From NCBI RefSeq assembly GCF_000374445.1, contig NZ_KB894413.1, positions 124,001 to 188,000 on the forward strand: a stretch of 64,000 nucleotides of DNA, read 5' to 3'. A program made the translations under genes and the position numbers. Below the pieces are notes generated by a model. The model saw only the letters and a list, made by a program, of their open reading frames with translations, was not told the origin of the DNA and made no database searches. This DNA comes from Actinokineospora enzanensis DSM 44649. Its GTDB lineage: Bacteria; Actinomycetota; Actinomycetes; Mycobacteriales; Pseudonocardiaceae. Below, piece by piece: positions 17,538 to 25,184 of this stretch; the stretch's first letter is position 1; each line of letters starts with the position of its first letter.

Positions 17538-18314
17538 ATGACCGCGACTCTGCAGGCGATCGGGACGGCCGTCCGGCTGGACGGCGTGCGCAAGACCTTC
17601 GGACACGGCGCCCGCGCCGTGACCGCGCTCGACGGGATCGACCTGGCGGTCGCGCCCGGCGAGTTCGTCTGCCTTCTCGGCGCGTCCGGCTGCGGCAAGA
17701 CGACCGTGCTCAACCTGATCGCCGGGTTGGACACGCCGACCTCCGGCGAGATCGAGCTGACCACCGGCCGCCCGGCGGTGATGTTCCAGGAGGCCGCGCT
17801 GATGCCGTGGCTGACCGCCGCGCGCAACGTGGAGCTGCCGCTGCGGCTGGCGGGCGTGCGCAAGCCCGCCCGCGCCGAGCGCACCCGCGAGCTGCTCGAC
17901 CTGGTGCGGCTGGGCGACGTGGGCAACAAGCGCCCGCACGAGCTGTCCGGCGGCATGCGGCAGCGGGTGGCGCTGGCCCGCGCGCTGGCGTCCGCGTTGG
18001 ACGGCAACCGGGGCAAGGCCGCCTCGCTGCTGCTGATGGACGAGCCGTTCTCCGCGCTCGACGCGATCACCCGGGACGTGCTGCAGAGCGAGCTGCTGCG
18101 GGTGTGGCAGGCCACCGGCACCGCGGTGGTGTTCGTGACGCACGACGTGCGCGAGGCCGTCCGGCTGGGACAGCGGGTGGTGCTGCTGTCGTCCAAGCCG
18201 GGCCGGGTCGTGCAGGAGTGGGACGTCGAGGGCCTCACCGGGCCGGACGAGCTGGCCGCGGTGGACCGGATCAACACGCGCCTGCGCGAGGTGATCAGCA
18301 GCCATGCGGCGTGA
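17538..18314 (+). CDS. ABC transporter ATP-binding protein (SsuB/TauB-like)
   Basis: 258 residues. Walker A GASGCGKT, Q-loop VMFQEAALMPWLTAARNVELPL, signature LSGGMRQR, Walker B LLLMDEPFSALD and switch VFVTHDVREA are all intact. The Q-loop sequence is typical of nitrate/sulfonate/taurine importers. It energises uptake with the adjacent permease and lipoprotein. Its last 11 bases overlap the permease start, so translation is coupled. Confidence 0.94.
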   Translation: MTATLQAIGTAVRLDGVRKTFGHGARAVTALDGIDLAVAPGEFVCLLGASGCGKTTVLNLIAGLDTPTSGEIELTTGRPAVMFQEAALMPWLTAARNVELPLRLAGVRKPARAERTRELLDLVRLGDVGNKRPHELSGGMRQRVALARALASALDGNRGKAASLLLMDEPFSALDAITRDVLQSELLRVWQATGTAVVFVTHDVREAVRLGQRVVLLSSKPGRVVQEWDVEGLTGPDELAAVDRINTRLREVISSHAA

Positions 18315-19266
18315 GACCCTGCCCGGCGCCAACGACGCCGCCGGGCCAGAGCCGACCGAGAACGGCGCGCTGCCCGCGTCCGGGGTGGACCCGGCACCCG
18401 GCGCGAAACCCACCGACGCGGCCGCCGCGGTCGGTGCCGGTCTGGACGCGCTGGACACCCCGCCCACGGGTGCCCGCACCGGGCGGAACCTGTTCCGCGC
18501 GATCGCCTCGCCGATCATCGCGATGGCCATCGCCATCGCGGTGTGGCAGTTCCTGTGGTCGCAGGCGTTCTGGCCGGAGTTCCAGCTGCCCGCGCCGATC
18601 GCGGTGTGGGACCAGATCCTGAAGGTCGTCGACAGCGGCGAGGTCTGGGAGTTCCTCTGGGTCTCGGTGCACCGCGCGGTGATCGGCTTCCTGGTGTCGG
18701 TCGCGGTGGCGACCCCGCTGGGGCTGCTGCTGGCCAAGGTGCGGGTGGTGCGCGCGGCGATCGGCCCGCTGATCTCCGGCCTGCAGAGCCTGCCGTCGGT
18801 GGCCTGGGTGCCCGCCGCGGTGCTGTGGTTCGGCACCACCGACGCGGCGATCTACACCGTGGTGCTGCTTGGCGCGGTGCCCTCGATCGCCAACGGCCTG
18901 GTCGCGGGCATCGACCAGATCCCGCCGATCCTGCCCAGGGTGGGCAAGGTACTGGGCGCGGGCAGGCTCGACTCGGCCCGCTACATCCTGCTGCCCGCCG
19001 CGCTGCCCGGCTACCTGGCCGGGCTCAAGCAGGGCTGGGCGTTCTCCTGGCGGTCACTGATGGCCGCCGAGCTGATCGCCACCTCGCCCGAGCTGGGTGT
19101 CGGCCTCGGCCAGTACCTGCACAACGGCATGTCGCTGTCGGACATGTCGATGGTGCTGGCGGGCATCATCCTGATCTTCCTGGTGGGCGTGGGCATCGAG
19201 CTGGCGGTGTTCCGCCCGCTGGAGCGCGCGGTGCTGCGGGCCCGTGGACTGAACGGAGCCATGTAG
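18304..19266 (+). CDS. ABC transporter permease (SsuC/TauC-like)
   Basis: 320 residues. An unusually long N-terminal cytoplasmic tail (~65 residues, Pro/Ala/Gly-rich, low complexity) precedes six hydrophobic segments and a BPD_transp_1 loop near residues 215-250 (YILLPAALPGYLAGLKQGWAFSW). It forms the membrane channel of the sulfur-source importer. An internal start after the tail cannot be ruled out, but ATG 18304 is the one overlapping the ATPase stop. Confidence 0.9.
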   Translation: MRRETLPGANDAAGPEPTENGALPASGVDPAPGAKPTDAAAAVGAGLDALDTPPTGARTGRNLFRAIASPIIAMAIAIAVWQFLWSQAFWPEFQLPAPIAVWDQILKVVDSGEVWEFLWVSVHRAVIGFLVSVAVATPLGLLLAKVRVVRAAIGPLISGLQSLPSVAWVPAAVLWFGTTDAAIYTVVLLGAVPSIANGLVAGIDQIPPILPRVGKVLGAGRLDSARYILLPAALPGYLAGLKQGWAFSWRSLMAAELIATSPELGVGLGQYLHNGMSLSDMSMVLAGIILIFLVGVGIELAVFRPLERAVLRARGLNGAM

Positions 19267-19268
19267 CG

Positions 19269-20018
19269 ATGCGACCGTCCAGTCCGGGATGGACCGTGCC
19301 CCTGGTCGCCGTGGCGCACGGCAGCCGGGACCCCCGTTCGGCGGCCACCGTGCGCGAGCTGGTGGCGGCCGTGCGGGAACGGCGTCCCGGACTGGACGTC
19401 CGCGCGGCGTTCCTCGACCTGTCCACTCCCCCGGTGTTCGACGTGCTGGCGGAGCTGCACACGGAGGGGCACCGGGAAATCGTTGTGGCGCCACTGTTGT
19501 TGGGCCGCGCCTACCACGCGCGTGTGGACCTGCCCGCGTTGCTCGATGACGCACACACACGCCTGCCGCACCTGCGCACGACTGTCACGGATGTGTTGGG
19601 GCCGGACCCCAAGCTGGAAGAGGCGGCACTGACCCGGCTCGCGGAGGCGGGTGTCCACCCGGGCGACTCGCGGGTGGGGGTCGTGCTGGCGGCGACCGGT
19701 TCGTCGCACGCACCCGCCAACGCACGGGTCGTGGAGATCGCCGAACGCTGGTCGTCCACACTGGGCTGGTCGGGTGTCCGGGCCGCGTTCGCGTCCACGG
19801 CGGAACCCGATGTACCCGCCGCGATCGCCGCACTGCGCGCGCGGGGGGCCCGCCGGATCGCGGTGGCCTCGTACTTCCTCGCGCCCGGCCTGCTCCCCGA
19901 CCGCGTACGAAGCCTGGCCGGTGCCGCGGTGGTCGCCGCTCCGCTGGGCACGACCGTCGCCGAGATCGTGCTGGACCGCTACGACGAGGTCCGGGCCGCG
20001 GAACTCCGCTCCGCCTGA
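19269..20018 (+). CDS. CbiX-like sirohydrochlorin ferrochelatase
   Basis: 249 residues made of two CbiX-type halves. The first starts LVAVAHGSRDPRSAATVRELV with the metal-site His, and the second VGVVLAATGSSHAPANARV. It probably inserts Fe2+ into sirohydrochlorin to make the siroheme needed by Sir encoded at the head of the operon. ATG 19269 begins 2 bases after the permease stop. It is the last gene before a strong terminator. Cobalt insertion for B12 is the alternative reaction of this family. Confidence 0.88.
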   Translation: MRPSSPGWTVPLVAVAHGSRDPRSAATVRELVAAVRERRPGLDVRAAFLDLSTPPVFDVLAELHTEGHREIVVAPLLLGRAYHARVDLPALLDDAHTRLPHLRTTVTDVLGPDPKLEEAALTRLAEAGVHPGDSRVGVVLAATGSSHAPANARVVEIAERWSSTLGWSGVRAAFASTAEPDVPAAIAALRARGARRIAVASYFLAPGLLPDRVRSLAGAAVVAAPLGTTVAEIVLDRYDEVRAAELRSA

Positions 20019-20082
20019 TCCCGCTTGCCGTCACCGGGCGACTCCCCGTTCAGCGGCCCCGACATCCGAATCATCGACACGT

Positions 20083-20120
20083 TCGGCCGCACGGCACCCC
20101 TGGGGGCACCGTGCGGCCGA
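20083..20120 (+). terminator. Terminator of the sulfur operon
   Basis: TCGGCCGCACGG (20083-20094) pairs perfectly with CCGTGCGGCCGA (20109-20120) over 12 bp, with further pairing possible in the loop (CACCCCTGGGGGCA). CTGTTT follows. It lies 65 bases after the chelatase stop. Confidence 0.8.
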
Positions 20121-20184
20121 CCTGTTTCCCCGGGGCGACCACCTGTCGGATGTGACCGAGACCGCACCGCGACAGGCCGTATCG

Positions 20185-20204
20185 ATACCCCCCAGGGGTA
20201 TAGT
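20185..20204 (+). promoter_or_regulatory. CsoR-type operator overlapping a leaderless promoter
   Basis: ATACCCC-CCA-GGGGTAT at 20185-20201 is a perfect 7+7 bp inverted repeat of the A-T-rich-flanked C-tract/G-tract form bound by CsoR copper sensors. The -10 hexamer TATAGT (20199-20204) shares its 3' half. Seven bases follow before the ATG at 20212, so the start point probably coincides with the start codon. Cu(I)-responsive repression is inferred; no csoR gene is in the window. Confidence 0.65.
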
Positions 20205-20211
20205 CGCCGCC

Positions 20212-20688
20212 ATGGAACACACCCACGAACACCACCACCACGCGGGAATGTCGAACTCCTGGCGCCAGGCCGCCGCCGCGACGCTGCACTGCCTCACCGG
20301 CTGCGCCATCGGCGAGGTGCTCGGCATGGTCCTGGGGATCGCGTTCGGCTGGTCGAACCTGCCGGTGGTGCTGCTGTCGATCGCGCTGGCATTCGTCTTC
20401 GGCTACACGCTCACCATCAGCCCGGTCCTGCGCGCCGGTGTCCCCGTGCGTCGGGCGATCGGGGTCGCCCTGGCCGCCGACACGGTGTCGATCGTGGTCA
20501 TGGAGATCCTGGACAACGCCGTGATGCTGACCGTGCCCGGCGCCATGGACGCGGGCCTGGGCGACGTGCTGTTCTGGCTGGCCCTCGCCCTGTCCCTGGT
20601 GGTGGCCTTCGTCCTGACAGTGCCGGTCAACAAGTGGCTCATCGGCCGGGGAAAGGGGCACGCGGTCGTCCACGAGTACCACCACTGA
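20212..20688 (+). CDS. DUF4396 family membrane protein, His-rich N terminus
   Basis: 158 residues. The N terminus MEHTHEHHHHAGM has six His within the first 11 residues. Four hydrophobic segments follow (TLHCLTGCAIGEVLGMVLGIAF, LPVVLLSIALAFVFGY, and two later ones), and it ends in VVHEYHH. Conserved His and Cys in the first helix (LHCLTGC) could bind metal. The preceding CsoR-type operator suggests a copper-responsive gene. The biochemical function of DUF4396 is not known to me. It is monocistronic. Confidence 0.85.
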   Translation: MEHTHEHHHHAGMSNSWRQAAAATLHCLTGCAIGEVLGMVLGIAFGWSNLPVVLLSIALAFVFGYTLTISPVLRAGVPVRRAIGVALAADTVSIVVMEILDNAVMLTVPGAMDAGLGDVLFWLALALSLVVAFVLTVPVNKWLIGRGKGHAVVHEYHH

Positions 20689-20709
20689 ACGCGCGTTAAC
20701 GTGTGCCCC

Positions 20710-21465
20710 ATGACTGAACTGGTGCACTACGCGGTCGAGAAGGGCATCGCCCGCGTCACGCTGGACTCCCCGCACAACCGCAACGCCCTGTCCACGCAGT
20801 TGCGCGGGGAGCTCCGCACCCACCTGACCACCGCCATCGCGGACGACGCGGTCCGCGTGATCGTGCTCGACCACACCGGCCCGGTCTTCTGCGCGGGCAT
20901 GGACCTGAAGGAGGCGGCGACCACCCCGGAGGGCGTGCGCGAGTTCCCCGCGATCCTCGAACAGATCTGGACCAGCCCCAAGCCGGTCGTCGCCCGCCTG
21001 GCCGGTCCCGCCCGCGCGGGCGGCGTCGGCATCGTGGCCGCGGCCGACATCGCGATCGCCGTGGACACCGCCACGTTCGCGTTCACCGAGGTCCGCATCG
21101 GCGTGGTCCCGGCGATCATCTCGGTGACCGTGCTGCCCCGGCTGGTCCCCCGCGCCGCGCACGAGCTGTTCCTGACCGGCGAGCAGTTCACGGCCCCGCG
21201 CGCGGTGGAGATCGGGCTCCTCAACGCGGCCGTACCCGCGGACCGGCTGGACGCGGAGGTCGACCGCTACACCGACATGCTCGCCCTGGGCGGCCCGAAA
21301 GCGTTGGCGGGCACCAAGGAGATGCTCCGCCGGACCCGCCCGACCGACATGTCGACGGACTTCGCCGAGATGCTCGACCTCTCAGCGGGCTACTTCGCGA
21401 GCGACGAAGGCCGGGAAGGCATCACCGCGTTCACACAGAAACGCAAGCCCGACTGGACTCTCTGA
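20710..21465 (+). CDS. Enoyl-CoA hydratase/isomerase family protein
   Basis: 251 residues, crotonase fold. The oxyanion-hole strands VFCAGMDLKEA (~residues 58-68) and ARLAGPARAGGVGIVAAADIAIA (~95-117) are present. The first catalytic Glu position reads Ala-Gly rather than Glu-Gly, so the exact reaction is uncertain. The acidic residue after RIGVVPAIIS is also not the classic one. ATG 20710 is 7 bases after TAACGT, so transcription may be leaderless. It is convergent with the XRE/TPR gene (5-base gap). Confidence 0.88.
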   Translation: MTELVHYAVEKGIARVTLDSPHNRNALSTQLRGELRTHLTTAIADDAVRVIVLDHTGPVFCAGMDLKEAATTPEGVREFPAILEQIWTSPKPVVARLAGPARAGGVGIVAAADIAIAVDTATFAFTEVRIGVVPAIISVTVLPRLVPRAAHELFLTGEQFTAPRAVEIGLLNAAVPADRLDAEVDRYTDMLALGGPKALAGTKEMLRRTRPTDMSTDFAEMLDLSAGYFASDEGREGITAFTQKRKPDWTL

Positions 21466-21470
21466 GGCTC

Positions 21471-22505
21471 TCAGGCTCTCGCGGCCAGCAGGTCCCGAAG
21501 ACAGGAGACTCCTTCCGCGAAACTCGGCCGGACCTCGTCGACCGGGACCTGCCGCAATGCCCGATCGAGAATGCTCGCCGTCCTGCCCGACCCGACCTCG
21601 GCGACGTACGTGGCGAGGGAGGGAAGCAGGTCCTCGGCATCGCGCCGGCCCCGGAGAGCCGTGAAACTGGCGAACAGGTAGGCCGATCTGCTGTAGAGCC
21701 CCCGGACCCGCTCCTGGGGACTGGACTCCAGGGCGGCGTGGAAGATGTCGGCCGCCTTGCCGTGATCGTGCAACGCGGTCCACACCATCGCCTCGAACCA
21801 GGCCATCTGCCGATCATCGACCCAGTACGCCCAGGCAGGCTCGTCTCCCGAGGGCCCATCCAGGTAGCGCGACTTGGCTTCCCCGAGCGCCCGCAACGCG
21901 TCCCCCCGCTGCTGCCGCAACGCCAGAGCGTGCGCACTCCGCGCGAGGAACAGCACCCGCAACCGGGGCGGCAGTTTCTCCCTTGCCAGAACATCACGGG
22001 ATATCCTGAGCGCCTCGGCCGGACGACCGAGGTACTCCGCCTGCATCGCGATGTTCTGCAAGGTCAGGAGTTCCAGACTCTTGTCCCCTGCCCACCGCAG
22101 GTAGTACAGAGCCTCCTGGTTGAACCGTCGAGCCGTGTCCTGCCGATCGGCGTCATAGAAGAACCAGCCCGCCACCTCCGCCAACTCGCCGACCGTGGAA
22201 TACTGCTCCCGCTCGATCGAAGGCGGACAGTGGGCGACGCCCACCGTCCTTTGCACTGACCGAAAGAGCAGTAGGGCCTGCTTCGATGCTTCGTTGCCGC
22301 CGTATCGGGCATCGACCGCCAGAAGTTCCCGCATCCGCGCGCGAGTCCGGACGATGTAGTCCTCACTGATCGAATCCTGCGCGCCGGGATTCGTTTCCGG
22401 CCGACCGGGGTACGGCTTGCTGTAGCCCGTTCGACGAGCCATGGCGGCAAGGCCGAGACCAGCCTCCAGTCGAGCGTCCCGCAAGATCCCGGCGATACCG
22501 TCCAC
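21471..22505 (-). CDS. XRE-type regulator with rearranged N terminus and TPR-like C terminus
   Basis: 344 residues from GTG 22505 (AAGGTGG lies 5 bases upstream). Residues 1-40 read as the first half of a Cro/C1 helix-turn-helix (ILRDARLEAGLGLAAMARRTGYSKPY). The expected continuation (LGxxETGxRxPT...) is missing; after GRPETNPGAQ it passes straight to a different segment (YIVRTRARMRELLAVDARYGGNEASKQALLLFRS). That segment begins the helical TPR-like sensor seen in other actinomycete regulators. I infer an in-frame deletion or fusion that removed the recognition helix. The reading frame itself is open throughout. DNA binding is doubtful. Confidence 0.65.
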   Translation of the reverse strand: MDGIAGILRDARLEAGLGLAAMARRTGYSKPYPGRPETNPGAQDSISEDYIVRTRARMRELLAVDARYGGNEASKQALLLFRSVQRTVGVAHCPPSIEREQYSTVGELAEVAGWFFYDADRQDTARRFNQEALYYLRWAGDKSLELLTLQNIAMQAEYLGRPAEALRISRDVLAREKLPPRLRVLFLARSAHALALRQQRGDALRALGEAKSRYLDGPSGDEPAWAYWVDDRQMAWFEAMVWTALHDHGKAADIFHAALESSPQERVRGLYSRSAYLFASFTALRGRRDAEDLLPSLATYVAEVGSGRTASILDRALRQVPVDEVRPSFAEGVSCLRDLLAARA

Positions 22506-22628
22506 GACGTCCACCTTTGTATACGGCGTGCATACGGCACGCAGACGACCGCCCCACTCGTCACTCCTGGCAGTCACCAGACTACTCCTCGCCAGGCGCC
22601 GCAAGGGAGCGAAGGATGGTGGTCGACA

Positions 22629-22817
22629 GTGCCGGACTCACTCCCGGACGACCACAGGACGGCACTGACCGAAACATTCGCGAACCACACCGGCGAGATA
22701 GCCGAGTCGCTCGCCGGGCATATCGCGAGCGCTCACCTGCCGAGGATATATCGAAAATGCCCAGTGATCAGCCGGTACTGGAATGGTTGCAAGTCAACGC
22801 CGCCGGACGGCGCCTGA
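22629..22817 (+). CDS. Possible small open frame or gene remnant
   Basis: 62 codons starting GTG CCG GAC (MPDSLPDDHRTALTE) after a GGATGGTGG stretch. Third positions favour G/C for the first ~40 codons, then lose the bias near an AT-rich patch (GGATATATCG). After that a second frame (MPSDQPVLEWL...) looks more gene-like up to ~22910. This may be one decayed gene with a frameshift near 22755, or chance. It lies in the 400-bp gap between the XRE-like gene and barstar; nothing else recognisable is there. Confidence 0.25.
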   Translation: MPDSLPDDHRTALTETFANHTGEIAESLAGHIASAHLPRIYRKCPVISRYWNGCKSTPPDGA

Positions 22818-22912
22818 CGCCACAGCCACGGTGGTGGGCCCTGGCCCACCACCTTCGGCGTGGACCTTCAGGGAAACGGATCTCCCCACGTCGCCGGGCA
22901 CACGGTAAAAGC

Positions 22913-23218
22913 TCAGGCGCGCAGATCCTCGATGACCACGGTCAGCTCCCGGCCCGGCGCCGCGAAGTGCTCCACCACGTCCGTCAACACTTCCCGGATC
23001 GCCCGATACGCAACCGGATCGGCCTCGGCCAACACCTCCGGATGTGTCCACACCAGCACGATCTCCCCGGCAGGCAGCCACGACAGGTCGATCAGACAGT
23101 CATGCAACGCGTCCAGGTTATGGCCGAACCAGTCCGGAAAGGACAGTGCGTCGGCGAGTGCGGCCAGCATCCCCGCCTTGTCCCGGACCTCGCGCCCGTC
23201 GACCTCGAAGCGAGTCAT
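22913..23218 (-). CDS. Barstar family ribonuclease inhibitor
   Basis: 101 residues with the barstar fold signature: MTRFEVDGREV, DALSFPDWFGHNLDALHDCLIDLSWLP and the C-terminal VVEHFAAPGRELTVVIEDL. Barstar binds and blocks barnase/RNase Sa-type enzymes in the cytoplasm. ATG 23218 overlaps the stop of the RNase gene upstream (ATGA), so the inhibitor is made together with its likely target. Confidence 0.92.
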   Translation of the reverse strand: MTRFEVDGREVRDKAGMLAALADALSFPDWFGHNLDALHDCLIDLSWLPAGEIVLVWTHPEVLAEADPVAYRAIREVLTDVVEHFAAPGRELTVVIEDLRA

Positions 23219-23607
23219 CGGCTCGGGTCCACGGCGACGAAGGTCACGTAGTGGTCGCCGGTGTAGTACAGCTCGTGGCCCGACCCGGTGACCAGCCTGC
23301 GCGCGCCTCGGTCGTGGCTGCCCGGTGTGGGCACGGTGTACTCCCGGTAGTAGTCGGAACGCTGCGCGGGCAGGTGTCCTTCGCGGTTCGCGAACGGGAC
23401 GCCGTCGTTGCCCGGGTATGGGAACGGTCCGCCGCGCTCGATCAGGTGCCACGTCGCGGCCGCCTCCACCGGCAGCGTCGACAACCCCTGGACCGGCAGC
23501 GGGTCGGCGCCGCTGCCCCGCTGGATCAGCCATCCGGCCAACACCAGCGCGACCAGTCCGACCAGCGCGACCGTGATGCGCCTGCGCGAGCCCACCCTAG
23601 GAATCAT
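23215..23607 (-). CDS. Secreted or anchored guanyl-specific ribonuclease (RNase Sa/barnase family)
   Basis: 130 residues. An N-terminal basic region and hydrophobic helix (residues ~10-28) form a signal peptide or anchor. The RNase N1/T1-type domain follows with all catalytic residues: Glu89 in YREYTVPTP, Arg103-Arg104 in GARRLV and His119 in TGDHYVTF. It would cleave RNA after guanosine outside the cytoplasm. Start ATG 23607 overlaps the end of the small membrane gene by 11 bases. Paired with barstar, this is a toxin/immunity-like arrangement. Confidence 0.92.
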   Translation of the reverse strand: MIPRVGSRRRITVALVGLVALVLAGWLIQRGSGADPLPVQGLSTLPVEAAATWHLIERGGPFPYPGNDGVPFANREGHLPAQRSDYYREYTVPTPGSHDRGARRLVTGSGHELYYTGDHYVTFVAVDPSR

Positions 23608-23812
23608 GGTCCGGCCGCGCGCCAAGCGGCGTCTCGTCCCGGGACTTGCCCACCCGGGCCGACGCGTAGTCCACGACCCGGTCGATCAGCCAGGCCACCA
23701 CCACGCACAGCGGCAGCAGGATCGCCATCACGAGGGCGAACTGCAGCGGGAACGACAGCTGGATCAACCACAGCTCGACATCGTTCCACCAGTCCGAGAG
23801 CCCCTGTAACAC
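23597..23812 (-). CDS. Small single-pass membrane protein upstream of the RNase
   Basis: 71 residues from GTG 23812 (MLQGLSDWWND). A strong hydrophobic span lies at ~20-43 (LQFALVMAILLPLCVVVAWLI), followed by a charged cytoplasmic-type tail ending GARPDHDS. It overlaps the RNase start, so the three genes form one translation unit. No family recognised. A role in RNase export, anchoring or membrane targeting is only suggested by position. Confidence 0.75.
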   Translation of the reverse strand: MLQGLSDWWNDVELWLIQLSFPLQFALVMAILLPLCVVVAWLIDRVVDYASARVGKSRDETPLGARPDHDS

Positions 23813-23856
23813 GCGTCCGAGCGTAGACCCACCGGCGCCGCCTCTCCGAGGTGACT

Positions 23857-24834
23857 ATGGTCGAACTCATGTTCGCCGTCTACGCCACCGCCCCGAACCC
23901 GGACGACCCGCTGGCGTCGCTGACCGTCGGCGAACGCCCCGATCCCGAGGTCCCGCCCGGCTTCGTCGCGGTGCGGGTCCGGGCCGCCAGCCTCAACATG
24001 CACGACCTGTGGACGCTGCGCGGGGTCGGCCTCAAACCCGAGGGCTACCCGATGATCCTCGGCTGCGACGGCGCGGGCACCCTGCCGGACGGCACCGAGG
24101 TGGTCCTGCACTCGGTCGTCGGCACCCCCGACTGGTACGGCGACGAGACCCTGGACCCGGGCCGCACGCTGCTGACCGAGAAGCACCAGGGCACCTTCGC
24201 CGACACCGTCGTCGTCCCGGCCCGCAACGCCCTGCCCAAGCCAGCCGACCTGACCTTCACCGAGGCGGCCTGCATGGGCACGGCCTGGCTGACCGCCTAC
24301 CGCATGCTGTTCGTCAAGTCCGGCCTGCGCCCCGGCCAGACCATGCTCGTCCAGGGCGCCTCCGGCGGCGTCTCGACCGCCCTGGTCACCCTCGGCCGCG
24401 CGGCGGGCCTGCGTGTCTGGGTCACCGGCCGCACCGAGGAGAAGCGGGCGGTGGCCGCCGGGCTGGGCGCGCACGACACGTTCGAGCCCGGCGCCCGACT
24501 GCCGGAACGGGTCGACGGCGTGTTCGAGACCGTCGGCAAGGCCACCTGGCAGCACTCGATGCGCGCCCTCAAACCCGGCGGCGTGATCGTCGTGTCCGGC
24601 TCAACCAGCGGCCCGGACGCCGACGCCGACCTGCAACGGCTGTTCTTCCTGCAGCTGCGGGTGGTCGGCTCCACCATGGGCACCCGCGAGGAGCTGGCCG
24701 ACCTGCTCCGCTTCTGCGCCCTGACCGGCGTACGCCCGCGCGTCGGCACCGAGCTGCCGATGGATCGGGCCCGCGAGGGCTTCACGGCGATGCTCTCCGG
24801 CGACACCGCAGGCAAGATCGTCTTCACCCGCTGA
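23857..24834 (+). CDS. Zinc-type alcohol dehydrogenase-like (MDR) oxidoreductase
   Basis: 325 residues. A GroES-like N domain (VRVRAASLNMHDLWTLRGVG, GCDGAGTLPDGTEV) precedes a Rossmann domain with LVQGASGGVSTALVTLGRAAGLRVWVTG. The usual structural zinc Cys cluster is absent, as in the quinone oxidoreductase branch. It is probably NADPH-dependent, acting on quinones or enones. ATG 23857 is chosen because GAGG is 6 bases upstream; MFAVYAT at 23869 is the alternative. It is divergent from the RNase operon. Confidence 0.9.
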   Translation: MVELMFAVYATAPNPDDPLASLTVGERPDPEVPPGFVAVRVRAASLNMHDLWTLRGVGLKPEGYPMILGCDGAGTLPDGTEVVLHSVVGTPDWYGDETLDPGRTLLTEKHQGTFADTVVVPARNALPKPADLTFTEAACMGTAWLTAYRMLFVKSGLRPGQTMLVQGASGGVSTALVTLGRAAGLRVWVTGRTEEKRAVAAGLGAHDTFEPGARLPERVDGVFETVGKATWQHSMRALKPGGVIVVSGSTSGPDADADLQRLFFLQLRVVGSTMGTREELADLLRFCALTGVRPRVGTELPMDRAREGFTAMLSGDTAGKIVFTR

Positions 24835-24867
24835 CAACCGTCCGCGACATCGCCTCGCGTACCGGAC

Positions 24868-25181
24868 TCCCAGGTCGACCCGATCCACCTCGACGATGTC
24901 GTCGCCGAGCTGCTGACCTCGGAACGCCACCCCTCCCGTCGACAGGTGATCACCGGGCCGGGGTCGCCGCGCCTGCGGGACGTCGGCGAACAGGTCGGTC
25001 AGGCGCTGGGCAGTCGCTCGCGGTCGACGAGCCGACCCGGCCGCCCTCGATGCCCGAGCAGACTATGGCCACGCTGCCTGCGATCTCCGCCGAGTCCGTG
25101 GGCGTCCCACGATCACCAATGGCGTGCAGCGGTCACCGGCCATCCCGCGTGGGCCCGGGAGGTCGGGACGAGTTCGTCTGA
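24868..25181 (+). pseudogene. C-terminal remnant of an NmrA-like NAD(P)-binding protein
   Basis: Translation in one frame gives SQVDPIHLDDVVAELLTSERH and QVITGPGSPRLRDVGEQVGQALG. A frame change near 25010 then continues SLAVDEPTRPPSMPEQTMATLPAISAESVGVP. A further change gives AAVTGHPAWAR, and the last frame ends DEFV and a stop. These pieces, in order, match the C-terminal third of NmrA/SDR-type proteins (HxxDVA, TGP, MP, VTGxPA). The nucleotide-binding part is missing. I infer a decayed gene with at least two frameshifts and a large 5' deletion. Confidence 0.7.
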
Positions 25182-25184
25182 CGC

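Noticed and set aside
21471-22505. XRE gene as a simple frameshifted pseudogene
   Set aside because: The frame is open for all 344 codons and the TPR-like part looks intact; an in-frame deletion or fusion fits better.
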